Below, piece by piece: positions 35,865-47,200 of a stretch of DNA of 64,000 nt. Positions within the stretch are counted from its first letter, which is position 1, and every line of letters begins with the position of its first letter. Both the position numbers and the translations under genes were made by a program. This DNA is from Ptychodera flava (lineage: Eukaryota > Hemichordata > Enteropneusta > Ptychoderidae). The stretch spans positions 25,978,080 to 26,042,079 of the forward strand of contig NC_091929.1 of the NCBI RefSeq assembly GCF_041260155.1, written 5' to 3'. The notes below the pieces were generated by a model. The model was not told the origin of the DNA. It made no database searches and saw only the letters and a program-made list of their open reading frames with translations.

Positions 35865-37200
35865 GTGTTTGACACGGATCATTCCGTTATCCCTCGTGGA
35901 TTTGAAACTTCCAGTAAAACTTCTGCTGACCAAAGTCAGACATTTTCTAGATCAAATCTCATTGCAGAACAACACAAAGACCCAGATATTTTGTCTTTGT
36001 TTGACAGAGTAGATGATGAAGGTAAAACTTCAGATAGCTCTGTTTCCTATTATACAAAATCTGGTATTCTCATGCGTAAATGGAGACCTCCAGACGTTTT
36101 GGTTGATGACGATTGGGCTATAAAACATCAAATTGTGGTTCCAAAGCCCTACCGTGCTGAAATATTGCGCCTGGCCCATGAAACCCCCTGGGCTGGTCAC
36201 TTAGGAGTCAGGAAAACTTATCATAAAATTCTCAGTCACTTTTATTGGCCTAATCTCAGGCAGGATGTAGCACATTTCTGTAAAACTTGTCACACATGTC
36301 AAATGGTAGGAAAGCCAAATCAGACCATTCCAAAGGCCCCTTTACAGCCAATTCCTGCATTTCAAGAACCATTTAGTAGGATACTAATAGACTGTGTTGG
36401 GCCCCTACCAAAAACAAGATCAGGAAATGAGTACATGTTGACAATTATGTGTACATCAACTCGGTTCCCCGAAGCCATACCACTGAGAAATATAAAGACA
36501 AAGACTATAGTGAGAGCTTTAGTCAAATTTTTCACTTTATTTGGCCTCCCTAATGTGTCCAGTCTGATCAAGGCTCCAACTTTATGTCTGGTATTTTTCA
36601 ACAAGTAATGGATCAGCTAGGCATTAAACAGTATAGGTCATCCGCCTATCATCCAGAAAGTCAGGGTGCTCTTGAGCGATTTCATCAAACTTTGAAAAAC
36701 ATGATTAGGACCTACTGTTTTGACACAGAGAAGCAGTGGGATGAAGGAATTCATTTTTTGCTCTTTGCTGTTAGAGAGTCAATTCAAGAGTCTCTTGGTT
36801 TTAGCCCATTTGAGCTTGTATTTGGACATACAGTCCGTGGCCCACTCAAGCTCGTTAAAGAGGAATTCCTATCAGACGATGATGATTGTCTGAATATTTT
36901 GCAATATGTGTCAGATTTTCGTACAAACTCTCTAAAGCATGTGAATTAGCCAGAGAAAATCTTGAGTCATCTCAGCAGTCAATGAAAATCAAATATGATA
37001 AAAGCACCTCAAAACGGAAGTTTGAACCAGGTCAAAAAGTTCTTGTTCTACTTCCAATTCCTGGCAAACCACTCCATGCTCGTTACTTTGGGCCATATCT
37101 AATTGATAGAAATTGAGTGATTTAAATTACATCATAACAACACCTGACAGGCGAAAACAAAAACAGCTATGTCACATAAATATGCTTAAGCCATATTTGG
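35865..37200 (+). pseudogene. LTR element integrase (frameshifted)
   Basis: H2C2 zinc-binding region (H-E-T-P-W-A-G-H-L-G-V-R ... C-K-T-C-H-T-C) at about 36175-36300, then the catalytic core with first acidic residue in R-I-L-I-D-C-V-G-P. The frame breaks near 36560, where the second catalytic Asp is expected. The core continues in another frame (S-A-Y-H-P-E-S-Q-G-A-L-E-R-F-H) from 36584, and the C-terminal part runs in further frames to about 37200 (H-I-N-M-L-K-P-Y). At least three frame breaks. Located upstream of RT, unlike standard Ty3/gypsy. Confidence 0.88.
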
Positions 37201-37363
37201 ATAGGGATAGTCCTACTATAACTCAGCCTGTCAGTGCAGTCAGTTCAAACCATTATGAAGATAGTGATACTGAAACTGACTTGAGTGAAAATACTCTAAA
37301 CTCAAAGCTGGGCTCGGTCAACTTCAGAACTCAGAAATCCTGGAGAAGCTGGAGTCTACAAAG

Positions 37364-37620
37364 TTGGCACACCTCCAGCCAGAACAACAACAACAGCTGA
37401 AAGAACCAATCCATGAACATTTGTTCCAAGATGTTCCAACGAGGACAAATATCATCTACCACAACGAAGATGTCTGCGACAGTAATCCAGTGGAACAACA
37501 TCCAGACGGACTGAATCCTGCGAAAGCGGAATATCTCCAGGAGGAAGCCAAGTATTTGCCGAACAATGACTTTATCGAACTCAGTAAAAATAACCGGACT
37601 TTGCCGTGCATACTTTATGC
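37364..37620 (+). pseudogene. LTR element reverse transcriptase, N-terminal remnant
   Basis: Reads L-F-Q-D-V-P-T-R-T-N-I-I-Y-H-N, then N-P-A-K-A-E-Y-L-Q-E-E and N-D-F-I-E-L-S-K, the segment preceding RT motif 1 in Ty3/gypsy polymerases. It then jumps directly to the RNase H region: fingers and palm, including the Y-x-D-D active site, are deleted (by comparison with family size, several hundred bp). Confidence 0.78.
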
Positions 37621-37639
37621 CAAATTCAGTGCCATTTCA

Positions 37640-37980
37640 AGTTTTCCAACAACAAATTGCAAGAAGATAGTCATGGGACATCCTGTTTGCTACTTTTCAC
37701 ACAAATTTAACAAATCCCAGAGAAACTACTCTACAATTGAAAAAGAGTGTTTATCTTTGATATTAGCTTTACAGCATTTGAAGTTACTTTTGAAGTTACT
37801 TCTTCAAATCAGCCAATAGTGGTTTATATTGATCACAACCCTCTTGTTTTTCTGCAGAAATTTAAAGGCAAAAATCAGAGATTGCTAAGATGGAGTTTAA
37901 TGTTACAGGAGTTTAATCTTGACATTAGACATATCAAAGGCAGAGACAATTTAATTGCAGACTGTCTCTCTCGTATTTAG
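37640..37980 (+). pseudogene. LTR element RNase H
   Basis: Reads H-P-V-C-Y-F-S-H-K-F-N-K-S-Q-R-N-Y-S, then E-K-E-C-L-S-L-I-L-A-L, then (other frame) V-V-Y-I-D-H-N-P-L-V-F-L and H-I-K-G-R-D-N-L-I-A-D-C-L-S-R, the canonical gypsy RNase H. A short direct repeat (TTGAAGTTACT twice, about 37778-37802) shifts the frame between the two parts. Ends with TAG shortly before the polypurine tract. Confidence 0.87.
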
Positions 37981-38128
37981 AAATTATTGTTGTTCACTTT
38001 CAAGAAATTTTATTGTTGTTCACTTTCAAGAAATTTTACTTTAGAGTAAAACAAAATTTGAGTACTTAAATCCTTTTCAAGATTACATTTGTAAAAGAAG
38101 ATTTTTCTTTGAAAATTTTCTTTTTTTT

Positions 38129-38140
38129 GAAGAGGGGGTG
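38129..38140 (+). other. Polypurine tract
   Basis: GAAGAGGGGGTG immediately before the 3' LTR, the expected plus-strand priming site. Confidence 0.8.
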
Positions 38141-38705
38141 TGTTATGTAGGTCATTTACCCCACACTCATCATGACCTGAGTTCAATTAGTCTAGAACAT
38201 TCTCAAGGTCACTGCCCTTGATGACCTCACAACCTTGAATTCAATTACTCATGTTTGGAATGTTCTGGAAAGTTGATTAGTTGTGTAAGGGAGATAATTT
38301 TAGAACAGTAATTAGCATGTCAATAAAAGTTCTAGATTGTTCTTATATGCCTTTATAAAAGGGACGTGCTCAGCTTCCAGTCAGACTTTTGGGATCGTGT
38401 CTCTTGTGTGTTACTAAACTCCAGCAGTAGTCATTCTCAAGACTTTTCAAGACCTTCACTGCCAACGCTGGATTTATACTGTGGACTTTGTGCAGCTTCA
38501 AGCCTGCAAGGACTGTTCATTCATCCAACTGACTGTTACAACTCTGAGACTGGAGCTTTGCCGTCCCAGCTGAGATAAGTAGTCTGTACACTTTTAAAGC
38601 TTGTACTCTATCCCTGACTTAGCAATTAGTTTTATTTTCGTAATAAATTTTGTTAAACGTTAACTGCTGAGTTCACCCTTTTGTTCGTTTTCTCTGCACG
38701 TAACA
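38141..38705 (+). repeat. 3' LTR
   Basis: 565 bp, same ends as the 5' LTR, preceded directly by the polypurine tract. Equal length because the two 1-nt indels compensate. Confidence 0.95.
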
Positions 38706-38807
38706 TCTACGTTATCGGTTGATTTACTACGCTATCGGTAAATTTTACTACGTTATCGGGTTTGATATGTTTTCGGTTAGTTACTACGTTATCGGTTGTA
38801 ATAGGTC
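38706..38807. repeat. Foldback copy resumed after LTR element
   Basis: Continues the GTTATCGGTTGATTTACTAC motif array in register with the right arm of the palindrome (compare 32675-32770) and ends at GGTTGTAATAGG, the same end as the other copy (GGTTGTAACAGG). Confidence 0.85.
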
Positions 38808-39650
38808 CTCGCCAGCAACGAAGTTAGTGTCAGGCGGACAAAGAGCAAGATCAATAGGCGGCGGAACAAGTCGAATGATAAAATACATTAAGATAATTGC
38901 ACGAGTAATTTTAAAATTTTGAATGTCACTGTTTAAATGGGCTTATCAGAGCATTTAGCTTGCCCTTCGCCAAGTCAGCGTTATCTCGTTTTAATCATCT
39001 GCGTCGTTTCCTCTGGTGTATCCGTGTGAGCATGCTTCGTATCCTTGTCGTCAACAGTGATCATTCCCTATGGTTTGGTTGAAAGTCTATCCGAAGACGA
39101 TAACACAACATTTAATTTTGCTATCTCCTATTTTAGGCGCTATAACTACGGAGAAACAACTTAAATGTAGATATACTATAGCAATAAACATTTTAATTCG
39201 CTGACGGCTAAACATTCAATATGCAGCCATTGCGCTCTCTGTAGCACTCGCCTAGCTGCTTGTTGAATGTGTCGCCCACTGTACTGAAATCTCAAGGATA
39301 CCCGGCTGCGCAGGGAAGGACGGTGGTTAATTGCCTCATTTTACAATGATCGAATGAGGTCTCAGTTATTGTGCTTGTACAATTTCCAAGGTCTACTAAA
39401 AATAAACTATTCTTCTCGAAACCTGATGTTGTTCATGAAAGAGCCGATAATAGTCAATCGCAGGTATTAGGCTGTATCGTACAAAACCTCTTGTAAGGTG
39501 ACGTAGTGTAAATAATTAAATATCAATTTCAAAAATAAATGAGAATTTTTGTATATTTTTTATCACAGACATGAAAATAGAGCTGTCGTATACTGTGTTT
39601 GAAACACTCTCAACAATGTTTGCAAGAAATATTTGAATATCATCTTTTAA

Positions 39651-40951
39651 GGATGTACGATCGGAAAAATATAAGCGTACTGCGCCGATTTCCGCGCAGA
39701 AATGTACCCATAGTAACCACGCGCGCATAGTGACGTTCCGAACGTTTTTGCGTTGTACAAAATGTCGTCTGCAGGTAAAGGAAAATCGCGCCGAGAAAAT
39801 GTTCAGCGTGCCCTCAAAACACGCTGGAAGGTACGAGAATTCAGCAAAGAGATAAAAAAAATGCAACATGACCGTAGCCTGTACAGCGTAAATCAGAAGT
39901 GTGACGTCTGATTTGCTATTCGTGGTTATAATTCCAATGATAGTGTCGCTAGTAGACCTACCGGAGAATGGAAGAATGGCCGTCGCATAGTCGATTTGAG
40001 TGAACTAGCCGAAAATCTTGACACTTGTGTCAGTTGCGGGCTTGCCTTTACCGTTTACGATTGTCATCGTGTATACAATGGAGAAACGCCAAGTTCACGG
40101 CCTCGGCTCCTGGCTCCACGTAGGCCACGGTGTGTGACAACTTACTTAAGCTTAGCCTGCAGCGAAGTAAACCTAATCCCCACCGATAAGCGTTACGGCA
40201 ATAAATATTACGTGATTTTTTGTATGCTGTATTAATATATAGACTCTAAAAGTAGAAGAACCTAAGTCTTTGCTTTGTTCTGTCATTTCCCTCTCATTAA
40301 AGTTTAATGGTAGGCTTAAATCATGACCATGCCTGGACGGGCCACTGCAGGTAGCCACGGCAGGTCAGCGGGATTTAAAGAGCGCCCTCGTGCGACGAAC
40401 CCGGGAGAGCATGGTTTATCGCCAGAACCTGTAAATCCTAGTTAGTTTTTGCAAAATTGTGAAAATCGAGCTCGGTGACCTACTAAACAAAATGTGGTTT
40501 TGGAAAATTCACAAAAAGTGCTATTATTTGGCAAAGTTTGAGAAATTGACATTAGTAGAAACTATCAATAATTAATAAATTACCCTCTCCCATTCCTAAA
40601 ATTTGGGGCATATTTGTTGCAATTTTGGTTAAAAAATAAATAAGATGACTTTTTAACTCAATTTTAATGTAAGTAAAATCTTCAAAGTAGCTTAGGTTTA
40701 TAATTTCTTTATTCTTTTACAGTGTAAACGTGAAAAATGCAATCATGATATAATTATGAAAATGATGACCTGTTTTATTGATTTTTAGTGATTTTGTGAA
40801 AAACCGTGAATTTTTAATGTCATTTTGTAAAAAAACAAGCGCGGTGACCCCATGTTTTTTTCCCAGTTTTGGACTATTCACATATGTAGGTATTCAAAAA
40901 TACCCATTTGAAAAAATTGACATTACTTTTACTTTTTCCGATCGTACATCC
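39651..40951 (+). mobile_element. TTAA-flanked DNA transposon remnant (Kolobok- or piggyBac-like)
   Basis: Terminal inverted repeats GGATGTACGATCGGAAAAA and its complement lie at 39651 and 40951, with TTAA directly outside each end (39647-39650, 40952-40955). The plus strand from 39762 reads M-S-S-A-G-K-G-K-S-R-R and continues for about 40 codons to a TGA, then in the same frame R-R-I-V-D-L-S-E-L-A-E-N-L-D-T-C with a C-x2-C pair. This resembles the N-terminus of invertebrate transposon-derived proteins, but the transposase core is absent. TTAA target duplications are known for piggyBac and Kolobok; which applies here is not settled. Confidence 0.72.
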
Positions 40952-41230
40952 TTAAACATTTCACAATGAACCAGGCATATGCTTCACAAACAGTCAATTG
41001 CAAAAGTTACTTAGCTTTTGACATCTTTTCACAAACTTCCTTTCGCATGGTAGCAAGTTTCTGTTTATGTAACTTAATACGTTTCAGTATCCGGCATACG
41101 TCTTATCAACAAACCCGCTATGTAGACACGTAGCGTTGTTATTGTCGACAAAAGGATTTATACAAGATCAGATAGTTCATGCTCGAAACAAAAATGACAA
41201 CGATTAATAATATGGCTTCCTCATGCTTAA

Positions 41231-42150
41231 AGGGGAAATTTACCTTTAAAATTAATTTGGAATATTTTACTGATATGATCATTGAAAGGCTTTCCAGTCG
41301 ATTTTATCCACTTTCACTCACTGGCTAATTAACAGCGGTGTACTGAAATTCCGGAAGTGACGTCGTAAACTTGGTCATTGAAGCAGCCGACGTGTGCAAC
41401 TGCAAGATTTTCCACTTATAGAGTGGCCACAGAATATAGGGGCCAAGCACTCGGTGACGATGTATAAGTCGAGCGGAAATACGTTTTCTGCGAATACCAC
41501 TTCGAGAAGGACTGCTTTTAGCGAAAGTTGCAAGCCCAACTACTGAACTACAAGCCTAAAGAAAACTGTCCGGGGCATATCCAGCCCAAAATGCGTCGCT
41601 TGTACATTTGGGACTGTACGTACGCTCACACCCAAGAAACGGAATGCTGTAGACAGGACCGCCGGTGATAGACTACTCATGTCTACATCAAGATGTTCTT
41701 TAACACATTAAAAATGCTCGTTTTTTTAGAATTAATGTCGATCGCTTTACATAATTGGCATTACTTTGGCGTCGCAATGCAGATGCACCACATGCATGAT
41801 TGATCGCCGAGAGGAATTTGAACTTCGTCATCGGAGCTAGAATAGTCACTTTCCGAACTCGAGTCCCTGTAAGGTTCTGACGATGTCAGTCTTGGATAAT
41901 CAATTGCTCGTTCAGGTTCGAAGTTGTTGCCGATTATCTTCACCATTATGATTTTCAGTCGAGCGCTGAGGTTTGGGTACCGTGTACGCTGTGTACATGA
42001 CGACGAGCAAGTTTGATACGTTACTTCCGGTTCCCGTGTGTTCAGCTTGTGGCCACTAGGTTAATACGTGCAAGTGAAACCAATGCTATTTTGTTTATGT
42101 TTCACTAAATAACGATTGATTACCTAAGAAAGGCTAGGTAAATTTCCCCT
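41231..42150. mobile_element. TTAA-flanked 920-bp DNA transposon remnant
   Basis: Terminal inverted repeats AGGGGAAATTTACCT at both ends, flanked by TTAA (41227-41230, 42151-42154). Internally, the minus strand at 41946-41761 encodes a short acidic segment (D-S-S-S-E-S-D-Y-S-S-S-D-D-E) followed by W-C-x-C, faintly like a Cys-rich domain found in some invertebrate transposon proteins. No intact gene. Confidence 0.65.
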
Positions 42151-42159
42151 TTAAAATTA

Positions 42160-43560
42160 TTCCACTATAAATTGGAAAATGCTTTATACATTGAAGGTTA
42201 TAATTTTACAGTATCAATAAAGTCCTATTTCTCTGTAATCATTCAATATGAACTATTTATCATATCGTTTATATAAAACCATCCAAATTCATCATGGTGA
42301 CAATAGCACGAATTCTACTTCCCATCACCCTGTTAATGTTTGTATACACTGAAAAGCAGTAACTCTGACGTCTTTCAGTCTGTCATTTTCAGTACATTTG
42401 TCCTTGTACAGTGCTTATTTAAAAAAAAACAAAAAATAGATAAGGGTACGGGAGCGAGCCCAAAATTCTTGTTGTTTCTTTTATTTCTAACTCATCTCAA
42501 TATATGTGATAGAAGTAATTAGAAGTAGGCCGAAGCTGCTCGAAAAGATTTGAGGGGACGTTGAAAATCGTAGTTGTAAATCACAATATTCATTATATTT
42601 ACATATTTAACAACTTTTATTCGGTTCTTCAAATACAAGAAACTATGCATTCTTAACGATAATCAATGCTAATTTCCATATCATGTTGCACCACAAAGGC
42701 AACCTTAAATCATTGTCCTAATCGAAGATCTTTTATAGTAATTTTACACTTATTTTTTGCAATAATATGCTATCAGATATATACTTTTAAATATATCAAG
42801 CTAAGTATTCAAGATTTATTAATATGTGATCCCATTTTTCTGTACCTCTTTCAACTCTGTATTTTAACACAACATTTCACTAGTTACTGGTATTATCTGA
42901 TTTTTACATCCCTTAAAAACAGTGCAGGGCATTATGTGAAAAAGTATCGGCTGATGCAGATTTTTGTATGGATAAGTCAAAAATCTATTTACGCATGGCA
43001 TGATGAAACGCAACAATCGTTGTTGAACTTGATCTACAAATATAATCCTTCTATTTGTGTTGTTACATCAGTGGTGTTTCATAAACTCTGACACGGCCAT
43101 ACTTTTGAACGGCTTCATTTTGCCATACTTTTAAAAGGCTTCATTTTACGTGCTGTCGTTCGGAAGAAGAAATGTTGTAAGAGTGTATTGTTTTCACTTC
43201 ACAATGCCTGTCCATTTGAAACGACGTAATGACTCACGTACCTTTCAACAGCATCGATTTTGTGTAGTAATGAGCATAACTACGTCAATCTCGTGAGAAT
43301 ATATCGTTATATGCTTATTGAACAAAACGCGCGACAAAATATCACTACGGGTAACATAAGTGAAAGTGCTATTAACGTTTGGTCAAACTTTCCTAAGGGA
43401 AGAAACAGATTACCTTAAATTGATCGATGTTTGAAATGAGCTCACACAAGTGGCAAATCAGAAAGTCTTTGTAAAAATCTGAGTCCTAATATTTGTTCAC
43501 GGGTGCAGTGAGCCTTAATTTTACAAGTTTTAAATACTACTAAATGTAAAATGACGTCTA
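42160..43560. other. Intergenic AT-rich sequence downstream of gene B
   Basis: No exon or repeat recognised. A 141-codon plus-strand ORF at 42666 is hydrophobic and of low complexity in an AT-rich stretch and is not supported as a gene. Confidence 0.45.
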
Positions 43561-43570
43561 CTATGTATTA

Positions 43571-43591
43571 TTTATTTACTTATTTTTTATT
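43571..43591 (-). promoter_or_regulatory. Candidate polyadenylation signals for gene B
   Basis: AATAAA occurs on the minus strand at 43591-43586 and 43576-43571, about 400 bp after the gene B stop codon, in AT-rich sequence. I found no nearer AATAAA, so a 3' UTR of about 400 bp is plausible. Position only; no transcript evidence. Confidence 0.35.
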
Positions 43592-43981
43592 TGTGTACTT
43601 ACTCGTCACACTTCTTGCAAAATTCAATCGTCTCTATTACATTATTGTTGATGCAATTCTTTATCTTAAATTTCAATAATACAATTCTTGATTTACATAA
43701 ATAAACAAGCTTACAACAAACAAAAACCCATTAAGATAAGAATTGTAACCAATTTTTACATGATAATAGGTCAGAGATGTGACGGGGAGCTCGAGTAGCT
43801 TAGGTGAAGCTATTGCAAATCTTGCTCCCGAAAGAACAATCACTTGGTAATGAATACTAATTATCAACTATGTTTTTCAGTAATATCAGCAAACATATGA
43901 GATTGCACATAAAATATGATTGTAATCAAAATTGCCATGATCGAATTTTCAAGAGCGTGCATCATTCGCTTCGATCTCCTC

Positions 43982-44227
43982 TCAAAATTCATCTTCCATG
44001 TCATGGACCACGTGACCAGAGGTACCGGCAATTGACAGGTCATGCAGTTCTATGGAAGGGAGAGATGATTGACCAGGGCTAACAGTCTCACTTTTTCGAC
44101 GCTCTCCTGTCACCATACTACTTACAATGCAGCCGTCTTCTTCGTCACTACGGTAAGTACTGAACGATATTTCGTCAGGATCGTTATTATCACTACCATA
44201 GAAGCGGGAACGAATCGATCTCAAAAC
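43982..44227 (-). CDS. Gene B last exon: cytoplasmic tail and stop
   Basis: 246 bp, phase 0 start, acceptor CATCAG|GTT, TGA at 43984-43982. Begins V-L-R-S-I-R-S-R-F-Y-G (helix 8, basic), then a Ser/Asp/Glu-rich tail including D-E-I-S-F-S-T-Y-R-S-D-E-E, ending H-D-M-E-D-E-F. Many serines in acidic or basic context suggest phosphorylation; this is inference. Confidence 0.85.
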   Translation of the reverse strand, partial: VLRSIRSRFYGSDNNDPDEISFSTYRSDEEDGCIVSSMVTGERRKSETVSPGQSSLPSIELHDLSIAGTSGHVVHDMEDEF

Positions 44228-47200
44228 CTGATGATGCGAACAAAGATTCCCAATTAAAATGATACTACCGACACTGTCACCTGAGCCTCGCCTGATTGCA
44301 TCATCTTTCGTTTGCAATCTCAGTTGGTATGACTATATTTGTGATGTCTGAATTCATTGTATATTGCAACCTTTAGATTTCTATTAACGAGTACAACCTC
44401 AATACATTTCACAACTACTGCCAAAGACATGCTTCGTGATATGCATCGTCAAGCAGTCGCAATCATACTGTCTTTGGCCAAGTCGAAATATCACAGGAGC
44501 GAAGGCTAACGACCAAAGTCATCTTCAAAATATTTTCACCCTAACATCTCGTTCAATATATTAAGGTTAATATGGCAGCCAATACACATATCAGAAGAAT
44601 ACTTACGACTTTGTTGGTCGCAAAATATCCAAGGTAGCATACTGAACCCTGAGAAATAATAGATAGTAACGCTTATTAAGAAAGTCAAAAGAACTGCTTT
44701 ACCGTAGGAAACGGTAGCCGACTGGTTTTGTGTGAGGCCTAGCAGCTAGGCGATGTTGCCGCGAGTGTGTGGGGTTCGAATCCCGTTTGGGTTATAGTAA
44801 AAAATATATTTCAAATAAAAATCAAAGAATTCCAAATACTAGGTAGTTTTCGTCGGATCCTTAAATTTCTTAAAAATACCGTTAAGGACAGTGTGCTCAC
44901 ATTCGGTTTGAATTGTTAAATTCAAGAAATATTTAGACCAGAAAAACAAGAATGACATAAGCAAATAAGGTCTCCAACTTAGGTACTGGAGATCATCTTT
45001 AGGAACATGCATATCAACTTCTATAGCAATGGGACAAGCAGCTCCTAGGTACATAAGCAAATGTCAACAAAAAATTAGCCAGAGAAGCTTAAAAAAGTAA
45101 AGGTGGCAGAGTAGGGAAAAAATAAAGAGTGGGAAAAAATGTACAAGGGATCTGGTAAAAAGTAATGCTACCTCATCAATCTTCTAGCCCCTACCCCCTC
45201 CTAAATATCAAATGTTCCACCAGCTGGCAGGAAATGTATTTACAACCTTTGAGATGTTTTAATTAATGCTATGAGTGCTATCATTCAAATGTAAACAGCA
45301 CTTCAATCAGTTACAGATAGTGAAATGCCTTCCACTGTGGGGGATTACGACATCTGGAAATATCCTGGATCCCAATATCTCATCAGTTCTTATGTGTCTT
45401 ACATGCAATAGTTGCAAAAATTGGTTCGCAATAAAAACATTTACCTCAGCTTTGTTTTCTGGGTCAAATTTTACTACAGATTGATATAACACATGACAAA
45501 ATTATGTTCACAGCCTTCGAAATTCTCTCACAACATATCCTGGGTTTGTGTAAGTCATTTAAGGTCATAAACTGAGAAAATTACCTAAAAATTTGGGGGT
45601 TTTCCAACACTTTGAGCTGAAAAGTTATCTAATAACATCTCTCAGGACTTCTGTGCCAATTTACAAAGCTATCAGACAAGTAAGGCCGTGTAAAGAAAAT
45701 TCTTTGTTTGCCGTGCTTGGATTTTTGAAAAAACCTACCATCTAGCCAGCAAAATAAAACAAACACAGAAAAAAACACAACATAGATCAATCGCATAAAC
45801 TTAAACTTTCCCATTTGTTATGAGTCACAAGTATGAAAAATCATCTGTTACATTTACAATGCAGTGTTTCTTATGCTCTTCATTAAGTACGTTGAAAGCA
45901 ATGCTCGGAAACACAGGTTATACTTGTATAGGTACAACAAGCATACTTAAGGTTAAGTGACTGTGAGTCTGAACAAAAATTCCATAATAAACAATGGCAA
46001 TAAACACTATACAAGTACATAATGTACAACATGTACAGAGTGATAGTAATCAACTGGTTGTGTTACGAAGATCTACAGTTTGTCTCTGACGGAGGTTTAT
46101 GCACAAGGTGGTCATAGGCACAAGTAAAGCTATTAATTAAAATAACAAGATCTCAATTATGAATACAAAGCATATTTGCGAAAAATGTACAAAGATGTAA
46201 ATTACGTATTACGAGGATGTTTACGAAGTTTTGAAGAAAACAAAATATATTTGAATCAACGCTTAATGACGGAACATAAGAATTTCACGTAATGGGTTCA
46301 ATTTTGCAACGTGTCTAAGTGACATGTGTATATCAATTATGACATGTAAATTTAAGATCGAGACCTGTACCGATGTTTATGATTGGACGTTTATTTTTAT
46401 CTTTAATCTATCATATGATCAAAACAAAGCCTTCAACATAACGTTTAAAATCCCACTCTAAAATAATACGGGAAAGGGAATACAAAGGACAAGAGAGAAA
46501 ACTACAATAGATAGGGCAGGGGGACAGAACGACCGAAGAGTAGTCCAGGGCATTTAGACAATTGGAGAAGCGTATCTTGGGCGACGGCACCTGTCAAGCT
46601 TGTCTACCGAGAAATAAAGTATGTGTAGTACCAACAAAAATGAGAAGACTACCAGTACCACTCATGGACTCGTCTCAGTTTTCAAAAATAGCAATGGCCA
46701 TTCGGCATTGCTGTTTGACAAGCAGAATTCTAATCCGGACTTATAAAATGACTAAATCGTTTTTAGCAGAAAAAAAATGTTCAAAGTAAGAGCAACTTCA
46801 ACCGCATACGAATTCAACAACGACTATTTCACCGGTGGTACCTGCTTGCCCCTGTGCAGATCCGCTATCCTGTTCAATCGTGGATATCGCGGAAAAAGCT
46901 GATGGAAATTCAGTTCCGTTCCGTATTCGAAGCTAAACCAGTTGTATTGTTTTCGATCCGTCGTGTATGGAGACCAAAACAATTTCACGCACTTCCACCG
47001 ATTTGAAACCTTTGAGGGAGAAATCAACTTTTGAAACGGTCGATCGATCTTCACTTACGGTACGTTGGCAGTCCGCTACAACAGGAAGTGCACATGTACA
47101 CTTTACGTACAGCGGTTGATGTACTCCTTTACGATAGGTAATCTGATTTGTATTCAAACGATCTTACGACATTTGCGTTTTTGCGACATTTAAGTAAAAT

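Larger units (their letters stand above)
33335..38705 (+). mobile_element. Gmr1-like Ty3/gypsy LTR retrotransposon, RT core deleted
   Basis: 5371-bp element with two 565-bp LTRs (TG...CA), a tRNA-Pro type primer site, gag with CCHC knuckle, aspartic protease, integrase, a remnant of the reverse transcriptase start, RNase H and a polypurine tract. Flanked by TCTA on both sides. Integrase (35.9-37.2 kb) comes before RT/RNase H (37.4-38.0 kb), the reverse of normal Ty3/gypsy order and characteristic of the Gmr1-like group. The RT catalytic core is missing and several frameshifts break the reading frames, so it cannot be autonomous. The LTRs differ only by two 1-nt indels, so insertion was recent. 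Confidence 0.93.

Noticed and set aside
44703..44795. tRNA gene
   Set aside because: A and B boxes are present but no acceptor stem can be formed; assigned to a SINE.
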